The position numbers and the translations under genes are program-made. The notes below the pieces were generated by a model, which did not search any database, had not been told where the DNA came from, and saw only the letters and a list, made by a program, of their open reading frames with translations. Shown in pieces: positions 1-11,922 of a stretch of DNA of 64,000 bases; the stretch's first letter is position 1; the number at the start of each line of letters is the position of its first letter. Origin of the DNA: Hymenolepis diminuta (taxonomy: Eukaryota; Platyhelminthes; Cestoda; Cyclophyllidea; Hymenolepididae); the NCBI GenBank assembly GCA_900708905.1, contig CAADRB010000006.1, positions 2,261,927 through 2,325,926 of the forward strand, read 5' to 3'.

Positions 1-3000
1 TGGAAAAAGCGGAGGAGGGCCAAATATTATTTCCTCAAACAGGGTCTGTTTACGAGGTGGAGGATCGGGTCCGGTTTTTCTGGGTTTTGCAAATTCCTCC
101 TCCAACTCCTCTTCAAACACAAAGTCACTGGTGTATGAGGGTACAGTAGAACCAATAATTCGCAAGGCCTCTGAGTGGATGTTATCAATGAGACGATAAA
201 ATACATCGGTGTCGTAGGTAGTCATTGTACCCTAATAATAGGAAAATATGTTTACTTGATGAAAATAAGTAGCCTCAGAAAGAGCATATGACAAAAGAAA
301 ACACCACTCCTAATTACTGTGAGAAGTCTATGGTCTCACGGGCATAATGTGTGAAGGGATTGTTCAGTGGATTCTTTTAAGGAATGTTGTGACTAAATTG
401 TAAATTTTTACATTTCTTCCTAATTAATGGGATCCTGTGTAAGACAAGACGCAATCTACTTCGATTTACTTTCTCAAAATATTCGGCACTGTCAGAGGGA
501 CGTGTGCCAGATCACTTGAATGAAATGTTCCAATCCCAAGCCAGTGCTTATAAAAGTTAGCAAAATGCTTCTAAAAACTCAACAAACTCCGATAATTTCA
601 GGTGTCCTGTTTGTGGATGCTTCAAACAATATAAAGACACGTATTAAAAACTGCGTCGCCCCAAAATAGTCACAATCCTGCGAACTCAATAATAACACGG
701 GATTCAGTAAACATCCGCAATTTGTTCAAAATTCTGCGAAGCAGTGACCATGTAATTTAGCACACTTTAAGAAATAGGAAAATTTTATGAATAACTAACA
801 ATAACCTGTTAATTTAATTTTTCTTTGATAAAAGCATTAATTTAATTTATCTCTTCCCGGCAAATGTTGTTGATCAATAAATTCAGACATTGGCTGCGCC
901 TTGCATCTTTATCGAGTTCTTCTGAAGCGTATCAAGTAGCGGTCTGACCATGATTGCATCGGGTCCACAAGTTTCGTTATCCCATAAAGAGAGATTACAC
1001 GCGTCCAGATAAACCTTCGTTGGACCTGTTTTCAGTTTGGAGGTTAAGGCTACGTACTCAGCTTTAGACACCAAAATACTGCGGCGTCTGGGACATAAAT
1101 TGTCAAGCATTAAGAATCTCTTCCGCTATCTCCTACTCTTGTGACACGAGAAGCAGCCTTTTTAAATTGTCAACAAGTTGCCCATCTAGAGTACAGAGAT
1201 TAGGCTGTGTAAAAGGGAGATATTTAGACCATGACAAAGGTCTTCAAATCAAGCAAAAAAGAACTAAGTGAAATTGCTGGACGCAATCACTTCGGGTACG
1301 CCGTAAGTGGCAAAAGCTAGCGGAGGCTGTTAGTAATGGTATCGGATGTTACAAATTTGGGAGATAAGACCTTCGATCACTTTAAATATGAATAAATCAA
1401 GATAAGAAATTGCATGAATAGGTCCAGCAAGATTGAGATCGATGTGAAACCAAAGAGCTTTAGTTTGAGAACAAATAAAGGAATGCTGAGGAGGAATGAG
1501 TGAAGCCGTTTACATAACTTACGCCGTATTTTGCGCAACTACTCGGCATAGTAAAATCGATTAGGACGGAAAATGAGCTTTGGCTCAGCTCGAATGTGGT
1601 TGCGTCGACCAAGATATTTAGGAAGACTAGATCTTAGCGAACGATTTAAGAGTTCATGGGGGGGGGGGGGGGGGGGGGCAAAAGAACAACAAATTTCTTT
1701 CTATCTCCTTAGATTGCCCAGTTGATTTGCTTGGTGATCAAGAAGACGGGATTTCAGGAATAAATGACTTAAGGCATGGAGGATTACATAAAGTACATGA
1801 GATACCTATACACTATCTCTGACTGATGGGTACATTGGCCGTTGCAGTAGGAAGAACCTTAAGAGAGACAGGCACAAGAGTAGAATCAATAGAATTTTTG
1901 GAAGAACTTGGAGAAGCAGAAGGAAACTTTCCGCGGATAGGCTCTCAAACATTTGTAAAGAATTGAGCGATCCACTGTCTCTTTAGAAACCGAGGACTTT
2001 GGTACTTTCGAGATTGTAAAATCGACAGAGATGGCAAAAAAATGTGCGCTTGCCACTCGTTTTAATCTTATTAGCCTCCGAAAATAGCCTACAAAATTGT
2101 TATTTTTTTTATCAGACAAGATTATACGTTTTGTCCAATAAAACCGTTATATATATGCTTACTCCCTTCTATCCTTGATCAGATTATTTTATCCAAAATA
2201 ACGAGAAATTTTGGAGTCTGATGCCTACCCTTAACGAGCACACGAAAATAAAAGCAAACTTTTGATGTATAAGCTTCAGCATGGGTTAAGTAGTGGGTAA
2301 AATTCAAGAAATCTCAAATTCCATTGACCTAACATCCTTCATCTCTTCCAAATTCGAAGTATTTAAACTATATATTCACTGATACACATATGCAAGGTTC
2401 ACGAATAGACCAACCAATATATAAAATAGACGACAGACCTGCATGACAGAGGCAATCCTCTCCAATCCCAGACCCGTGTCAACAGAAATAGCAGGAAGTT
2501 CTTGAAGCACTGTCTCTCCATTTGGACCCTTAGTCATGCGATGTGTGATGAAAACACAATTCCAGAGTTCAACCACTCGAGGATTCTTGTCGTTCACCAA
2601 GCAGCGTGCACACGTCATGTCTCGTTTGCCGTTCAATGCGGAGTAGTCGACGTGGATTTCTGTGCAAGGACCGCACAAACCACCGCTAGCCTCATCAGCT
2701 TGCCAGAAGTTTGAATCACCAGCAATGGCCAACAATTTCCGCTCACTTACTCTAAAACACAGACGAAAAAGGCATATTGAAATATAATAATAATCAAAGT
2801 GTAAGTAATTTTATGCTATAGAGGACATGTTTATACAGATTACAAGCACTGCAAGTGAACAGAGATCGACGAGTAATTGCTCAGAGCTAATTCGAAGAAG
2901 TGTTAAAGGAAGCGTTTGGGACTTAGTCGAAGGATAAAACATTGTAAATAGAAGCTGGTAGATGATGATGATCGTTGAGCATCGAAAACGAGAATTTACA

Positions 3001-5399
3001 CGACTTATATAATGACTGATTAACATTACGAATTAATAGAAATATTCGCTATAACGCATCGGGAGCTACCTGCAGAACCCTAGAAGACCCCATAGAGAAC
3101 ACATCTGGTCTAATTCACGCGATATTAGAGATATATTAGAGGTTAGGTTGTATATTAGAGATCACAAACGATTAGACCCTTTTGACGACAGAGGAAAATC
3201 AGTCATACTCAAATCTCTGTGTTCCAATGGAGGTTTATCATGTGGTCCGATATTGACAGCGCGGATATCACACCACTCTAACGAGAATCTTAAGTTAGAT
3301 TTGCTTAAAGGGAATGTGGCCATGAATATGCGGCTGCCAGTGTGAACACAAGTTTCATACTTCATCTAAAGGTAAAAAAAGATAAAATACAGTGTAATAA
3401 TGACATAATCTACAATAATTAATCGGTATGAAATGTGAAAAACAAATGCTTGATCTCACAAATATACGAACAAGATCCACACTTATTTAGAGATTATTAA
3501 GTACATATAAAATCAGTGACGTCAGCTAGAATTGGGTAACTTGGAACTAACTGGACAACAAATGCCAAACCTAACATATCCCTAAATACATTCAAGATAA
3601 AGAAGTTTTAATGTATGTAGTTACAGACACATGCCTGTATGTAGCTTGAGAAAGACACAGAAAGGACATGTTGGGTTTCTGGGAGATGCAAGAGAATGCA
3701 TCGACACTTTCATTACCTGAAGACCTATTCTCAACCAATTGTTTATACATTAAGATTACAACTATTTGAAATCATATTTACTTAAATTAACGGACACAAT
3801 GTCAAAATACGAGATTCGACTCCATTTTAAAGTAATGCATGGTAAAAAATATAACGGGAAAAAAAACCAGGTCGAATTTATGATAAAAAGATAAACGGTA
3901 GTTCAAAAGAAAAGTTGAAATAAACAATAACCTAACCTTTTCCATACAATCTCTTATCACTTTCACTGACGTGAGCCGAGGAGAGTCCTTAAATGCGGTG
4001 ACACCCAAAAAGACTTCGATGGAGACAGAGTAATCGTGAACTAGAGTTGAGAAATACACGAGGCCTTATGCTCTAGTAGAGTTTCCCCAACCGAAGCGTA
4101 GCCCTTTGCTAACAAATTACCCCGCTATTAATTGAGAGGATTAATGTTCGATACCTACTCATTAGACGAATACTTAGTCTTTTAACTTAAGAAATTTCTT
4201 CTCTCAGTGATTAAAAGTCGAAGAACAGTAATTGCTAATTAGTAAAGATAGAAAATAAACAAACTAGCACAGAAGTGATAACAAATCATTTATTGAGATC
4301 ACTTAACTAAACTTTTGTGAATATGAGCTATACTTAAAATAATAAATTTTGGATGAAACTAATGCAGTTATAGGAGGACGAAAATAAAAATTTTGATTAC
4401 GTAAATCTACTTGATTAACTTGAATACCCAACACTACTAAAATTAGCAGCCATAAGTTAATAGGTCGAATTTCACATTTACAACTTCGACGACAGTCACC
4501 CAATACAATTTCCAATTACATTGACTTTCATTCAAATTTAACCATCTAAATAAGCTGAAAAGACAGTAAGCTGAATTAACAATTACCAAAATTACTGAAA
4601 CTTCAAACTGTCTAGTTAAAATATTTGATCACAAAATTATAAAAAAAGAAGCCACCAACCCGATATCGAACCAAATCTCCCTAGCCTCTTCATCTGGAGG
4701 CAATTTAAGGTCGCGACTTCCATTAAAGAAAGTGACATAGAGAGCAGATTTGGGAATTCGAAGTACTTCAGTTAGGAAATGCCACATTTGTCTACATGCG
4801 ACTTCCTAAAAAAAGAAAACAACAACCTTGGGATCTTAATTAGCGAAAACCATATAAGAGTGGTGGAGAAAAAGCGTACCCGTCCATATGAACCGAATGA
4901 CCAATTTCCAAGCATTTCGAACATCGTATGATGAGAAGTATCATATCCAACGTCGTTTAAATCGTCATGGCGACCACCAATACGAATACAGGGTTGTGAA
5001 TTGGCCGCTTTGGTAAGATTGGCAAACTCTCCTTCTGGATTTTGATCCTCATCGGTGCCTCGTAAGAATAAAGGCTTAAATTGATTCATTCCTACAATTC
5101 CAAGTAAGCAAAAGGAGACGACGCATACCTGCATTAATAAAATAGGATCCTTCGATATGTCTGGGATAAACTGATGATGGTGCTACTAGGGTATGGTTAC
5201 GCTCTCGAAAGTAGGCTAAAAATTCTGCTCGAATATCATCTGAATAGCTGATGGCAAAATTCATTTTGGGATGCACGGGTACTCGGCGTCTAAATGGGTA
5301 GGGGTGATCGATTCCACATTCTCCCAAAAAGTCCGGTCTTCCATAGTGGGTTTGGCTGATGTAATTACGAACAAATTTTCTTATTATAGACGTTCTCAT
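1..5399 (-). CDS. AARS2: alanyl-tRNA synthetase, probably mitochondrial; 5' part, cut by left window edge
   Basis: Charges tRNA-Ala with alanine; class II synthetase. Exons read from the right: 5399-5129, 5091-4880, 4805-4660, 2751-2439, 231-<1. All joins keep frame and use GT-AG. Visible signatures: [12 protein letters not shown] (split by the first intron), [11 protein letters not shown] followed by [15 protein letters not shown] (motif 2 region), [17 protein letters not shown], and [15 protein letters not shown] (motif 3), continuing into TYDTDVF in the last exon. About 45 residues precede the usual synthetase start (near [18 protein letters not shown]), so I favour a mitochondrial enzyme with a targeting region. 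Oddities: the usual GDTGPCGPC reads [11 protein letters not shown], and the last exon carries an acidic and proline-rich stretch where the family normally continues toward the AYRVLADH block. The first intron is 37 nt. The editing and C-terminal domains lie outside the window. Confidence 0.92.
620..835 (+). repeat. dispersed repeat family R2, copy 1
   Basis: Aligns by eye with 15660-15880 in the same orientation. Shared blocks are AACTCAATAATAACACG, CAAAATTCTGCGA, a TTTAGCACA/TTTGGCACA block and AATTTTATGAATAACTA, in the same order and at similar spacing. It lies in AARS2 intron 4. It has no coding capacity and I cannot assign a class. Confidence 0.55.
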
Positions 5400-6521
5400 T
5401 TTGGCAGACTCTAAAAAAACGAGGTATGAGTAAAAATGTAATCAAATTCCCATGAGTTCAACTCAAGCGATCAGAAATATCTTTTGAAATAATATACCTA
5501 ATTTACTATAACAAAAATTACAAAAAGAACCAAACTAATACGCGCTAATTCGACCCGCACGACTTAATCTAATAAAAATCTTTTCCATAATTTATCTGAA
5601 TTAGAATTATCTATCGTGAAAAATACAGTTGGATACCTGTAAATGATCTGGAAAATGCATAGGGAATAATTAAAAACTTAAAAACCGACCTTGAGAAACA
5701 GTTATTACTAAGATGCTGCATTTTTTAATGATCTAGAACTCGTAAATAAAATTAATAATTATTATGGATATATAATTGCTTTACAATGAAAGACTGATTC
5801 CTAATTTTATTTTACAAAGTGCAATTTCCATTAAACAGATGACTGAATGGTTTCGATTACTGTGAATGGAATTGTTGCATGTCAGTATCGAAAAATCAAG
5901 CCAACGTATTTGATACTGAGTTTCATTCAGTCTGTGATGGTATCTATGACTGAAATGTGACATCATCATTTGGATTTTGAGCAAAATGATGTATGGTTAA
6001 GGAACAAAACACTTACCGTTCGGAAAAGCGTGTTTTATGTCATATGCTTCAATTTGATTATTTCGTTTTCCCCTGTCCTTATCGTCGGCAAGAAATATTA
6101 AACTATTTTATTCTATGCATTTAGAAAAGAAACCTAAACAGAATAAAAAGAATATCACTGATGTCGACTTTGTAGCAATCCTACTTTCAGTTGTTAATAA
6201 TCTGGAATGCTTTTATCAACATAATTTTATGCCTAAGTAAATATCATAGACAATAAATGTCGATCAGCATCGGAGGCGATAAGATTTCTTCAACAATTTC
6301 TGCAAGGAGTCCAAGTGCGTGTGTTCGCACATGGATACCTAGACAAATGTCAGTCATCACGTGGAGACATCGATGGGTGGTCGTGATTGACGTCTTACGA
6401 AGAAAGGTGTTATAAACATTAACTTACACATCTGTAAATTGGAATGGCTTCCCGGCCACTTCCCCACCGATCTATCAACATTAGTGACTGGCTTTAATCT
6501 TTCTTTAGCACTTTGATCCAC
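883..6521 (-). CDS. unidentified exon-like ORFs interleaved with AARS2 exons (candidate 3' end of a second gene)
   Basis: Four open segments look coding and have splice-like ends in matching phase: 6521-6428 (ends M + one base before GTAAGT), 4040-3937 (after a pyrimidine-rich CTCTAG, ends before GTTAGG), 3365-3209 (after a pyrimidine-rich TTTAG, ends before GTATGA) and 1061-883 (ends in TGA). Joined, they give about 177 residues, for example [52 protein letters not shown] and [19 protein letters not shown] do not recognise the family. By eye the last two segments are clearly more G+C-rich than the flanking introns, as expected for exons. The problem is that AARS2 exons lie between them on the same strand. 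They could be an interleaved gene, alternative exons, or fragments of an inserted gene copy. The acceptor of the last segment (CTAAAG) is weak, and no upstream start was found. Confidence 0.3.
1658..1678 (+). repeat. poly-G homopolymer, 21 G
   Basis: An uninterrupted run of 21 G in otherwise A/T-rich DNA, inside AARS2 intron 4 (poly-C in the sense of that transcript). The exact length may be affected by sequencing or assembly. Confidence 0.9.
5411..5413 (-). promoter_or_regulatory. 3' splice-like site just upstream of the AARS2 start
   Basis: On the minus strand a run of seven T is followed by AG, 11 bases before the ATG. No coding exon is seen upstream. It could be the end of a 5'-UTR intron or, if this is a flatworm, a spliced-leader trans-splice acceptor. 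The sequence alone cannot separate the two. Confidence 0.35.
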
Positions 6522-7348
6522 CTTATTGAAACAAGGGATCAATATTTTTCCTTTTCATTGACAAGAGAATGAACTAATTTTCATCTTAACTCCAAACGTT
6601 GATCCTTGCTCCACGTTCTGGCAATATTAACACACGAAAGTTATCGAGTAATCGAAAATTTTATGCGGAAATTTAGGATGATATTTTAATTCAACGGATC
6701 TGTTACTTTGTTCTATGATGTTCACAGTGTTACTGGACTATAATAAAACTCAGTGGCATGAATTTGCTTTCCCACAGATGTGCCAAAGCAAGTGAAATAC
6801 GAGGGTAGCTGAAACATTAAATAAATTAGTTAAAATAACATTTATATATGTGGATACTTGATAATTTTCCAATAATTTAGAATGATTAGAAACTTTTAGA
6901 AAATTCATTTAATTTCTCAAAATTTAACATTAAAGTTGATAAAAATTTTTCCTCATAAACTTTTGGTGATATATGCCTGGATGAAATGCAAAAGCAATTT
7001 GTATGTCCGAAAGGTCAGCGCTCGATTCTCCTAGAGGTAAAAGCATAATAAATTCGATCTCCCCACCGCTGCATTTTATAAAAAATTACCCTTTTGTGAA
7101 AGTTTGTTTGCGACTTAAAGGATATACTTATAATAATTCCATATGCTTATGCCCCATCTAGTAATTAGCGCGCTCACCAAATTTAGCTGAATAGGTTTGG
7201 GTCGTTATTGGTTGGTAAAGTTTTGGTATTCGTTTTTGTCTATTGTAATATTAAAATGTTATTGTTTTTTCTTGGTGTTTAAATAATTTTGTTTCGGTCT
7301 TAGATTCCATTTGTTCACACGCTTTTTGTTTCGATTCTTCTGAATTGT

Positions 7349-7350
7349 AG
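7349..7350 (+). promoter_or_regulatory. 3' splice-like AG just upstream of the PSMC6 start
   Basis: TTCTTCTGAATTGTAG ends 6 bases before the ATG and follows a T-rich stretch. It is a candidate spliced-leader acceptor or 5'-UTR intron end, comparable to the sites before AARS2 and SNF8. Confidence 0.3.
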
Positions 7351-7356
7351 ATCAGA

Positions 7357-9004
<1,648 letters not shown>

Positions 9005-11922
9005 TTTTTCACATTATTCTCCTGTACTTAACTGTTTGAACTCATCCGCTAATACATGCAAAATCTGTCAATGTGTCGGTTTTATTTTTGGAGTAAAATG
9101 TCTGTTTTTTCACCCTTTGTAGTTTTTTTAGAGATGTCAAAATTATAGCTGGTATTTCCTCTACTATCATTTAATTCTAGCTATCTACGTAGAAAGCTGT
9201 TTCGTGATTGGATGTCATTGTATTACATCATCATGTAGCTTTATCGATAAAAATTCTTTCCTAATCCACTATGTCTGGACATACCTTGACCGATTTAGGT
9301 CTGTATTATGGAGAGCCGTTGATCACGCATTTCTGGTCCTACCGGGTTTTGCTTCACAATCAATCAAATAAAGCAAAAATCATTTTCTACCCTTTTACTC
9401 ACTCCTTAATGGACTCTTATTTGACGTTGGTTATGACAATAACAAATATTGTCATTATCGCACTTCTCTCTCCTGTGGGTTACAAAAGAGCTTTAGTATA
9501 GACAAACTATCCTGCTTTTCAGAGTTCCTGAATAGTTTGAGTGGTTGCTTTGCCAGAGGTTCACATTCAATGAAGTTAACTTTGTCTGAATTGGAGCTAC
9601 AGTTTGCTTGCGTTATGCAATTTAAATTTGTCCAATATAACTGGAGGTAGTCCCTGATATTACCTAGATTGTTACTGTGACTTTGCTAGGTGCCTATCGA
9701 GGTAGCAAATTGACAGCAGTTTATCACACCCAGTATGAAGGAGGTAAATGATCCGTGACTTAATTAAGACACCAGATACATGGGATTAATTGGCTATCCG
9801 GTTAACAAGTAATGGATCAGTGATCAGGTCTGATCATAAAGATACGGTAACTGATTAGCCCAACGTCCGAGGGATAAATTTTGTTCGTGACCTAAAAATA
9901 TTCCATTCCGTCTCATATCACTTACAAAGAAGAAATGTGTTTGAATACGCATTTTGGAGTACCAATAGAACCTTCGAGATTATAGAAACACTTTTATGAC
10001 AAGATTATTTGCTGACCCATTGAGACTTAAGCCCAAGGCACTTGGAACATTGTGACAAAACGCTTTTATTCTGTTGTACCCAAATGAATGAATTAAAATT
10101 TGATTCTGCATTAAACTATTTGAATATTCAGACACCCGAATTACCTTTTGTGATTATAAAACATTGGTCTCAAGAGACTTATCGTTAAATGTTTGTCATG
10201 AGGTGTGAATTTTGGAGACTTCGTGTATTTGAGAACAGTCAAATTCGTTTCTGCAGAAGGAGAGTGTCATTTACTCGGTCAGTCACACTGTTTAAAAAAA
10301 AAAATCGACGACAGCTCTCATTAGGCTGTTGACCTTGAAACGTTACTTGAACGTTAGATTCCAGGATTGGCCCTATCAGGTTAACTTGCATCACTATAGG
10401 ATGCCTTCCTAATGCATTATCTCCTATCTAATACGCGGATTGGATGATGTCGAAATAGTAGGAATGAGGACATTACATTTTGTTTTAGATCAACCGGTAA
10501 TTAGATAGAAAGTCGTCATAAAAAAGGTTTATCCGTAAATTTCATAATACGATCACTCAATCTTACAGATTGTGGGGTTCACAACGCTAACAAGGCTGAT
10601 TGAATCACGCGCGATAGAACCTTCTGAGAAGTGCGGAATGTAACCGGTCGTGTGTGCAGAGACCTCCTCAACCAATCAACAAGCAAGATCCCCGCAGCCT
10701 GGCGTGGTTTTGTATTTAATGACTAAGCTTTTGATTCACAAAAACAACGAAGTAATCAATAAACCCTCTCCACTCAACGCATTACTTGTTCGTGGTACTT
10801 TGGGTATAGCCTAGCTAATTTGGGAGTGAAGTGATAATAGAGGACTCTTCTAGAGGCTACCAGGACTGCTTAGGAGGATTACTTAAGTGTAGCAAAGAGA
10901 CTTATTGGTGTAGCATCCGCTACAAGACACAATGGAAAATCAATCAGAAATTAAGTGAAAATGAGATATCCAAATCCCCTTGTCTGTGTGTCTTAATTAC
11001 AAATGAGGTCAAAATGAAATGTTCAAAAGATACTTGAGGTACATTCAGCTAAATAAATGTGATGAGGATCGGTTCAAGAGAGAGCAAATAGATGCGCTAC
11101 CTTGCATAAATTTATTGAAATTATAAAGTGATAAAGAACAAAGCTGAGGTATATTACCTTCGTTCTGAATTTGCTTTCCTCCCATTTGACGCCGCATGCA
11201 ATTTCCAAATGTTTATCCTCAAACAGAGCACATTGAACCTTTAGTAGTAATTTGTGCTAAAATCATAACTCACGCATTAAAGAGAAATTTTTTAAAACAG
11301 CTGTCATAATTTCACATTCTGGGTATTAAAAATCGTTCAGATATTCGGTCTTCATTCTACCTTAGAGTTTGATATTTCATATTAGAATTCTTTTTCCCAC
11401 TGCAACTAAGCCGAAAAGCTGTTATCCTTATTTGGCAACGTATATTAAGGAAATGATATCATTTCGGATCAAACCGAAATGATAAACTGTCTCCACATTT
11501 CCACATATAATGAATTTATTCGATATCATAATCAATAAAAACATTCTATGGTCAAAAGTGATTCATTAAATACCTTTATGACTTTCTCTATTTATAACAT
11601 AATGAATACTGTAATACGGTATTAAACTAAGCAAGTACAATTTGCCTATGTGTTAATAAAATTTATTGAATAAATAAACCAAAGAAGAACAGAACCATGT
11701 TATAATATTGTGCCTTTACTGATGAGTACTGAGTAGAAGTCGTGCATAACAACTGATAAAATACAATTTGAATATTTGGACAAGGTTATTTCTTGTTAAA
11801 GAACAGGAAACGAAATGAAAATTGAATCGAAATTTGCAAAGAAGAAATCCCTCCTTAATTCAATATCGAAAGTTGCTCAACAGGAAGGCCCCTCCTGAAA
11901 ATCATAAAAAGCAACTACTCAT
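9005..11922. other. convergent spacer between PSMC6 and the D2HGDH-like gene
   Basis: The 3' ends of the two genes face each other. It contains repeat R1 (10571-10893). An AATAAA at 9367-9372 could serve PSMC6 but lies 363 bp past the stop. On the minus strand, AATAAA sites near 11650-11690 could serve the D2HGDH-like gene. The longest open frame (9271-9501, plus) has no recognisable domain and looks random. Confidence 0.5.
10571..10893 (-). repeat. dispersed repeat R1, copy 1 (LTR-like)
   Basis: Its reverse complement aligns along most of its length with 39471-39818. Shared blocks include GAGTCCTCTATT, TTGAGTGGAGAGGGTTTATTG, GGGATCTTG and GGTCTC followed by GCACACACG. The copy ends near GTTGTGAACCCCACA. 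That end resembles the junction between an LTR and the primer-binding site of Ty3/gypsy elements, so a solo LTR is a reasonable guess. No coding remnant flanks it. Confidence 0.7.

Larger units (their letters stand above)
5400..7356. other. spacer between divergent AARS2 and PSMC6
   Basis: About 2 kb separates the two start codons. It contains one of the unassigned exon-like ORFs (6428-6521, minus). At about 6965-7045 there is a possible eroded head of the tRNA-derived repeat, with a B-box-like GCTCGATTCTCC. Short open frames elsewhere look random. Promoters for both genes presumably lie here, but I see no clear core element. Confidence 0.5.

Noticed and set aside
9271..9501. 76-codon plus-strand ORF downstream of PSMC6
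   Set aside because: No domain, no splice signals, A/T-driven composition. Probably chance within 3' flanking DNA.
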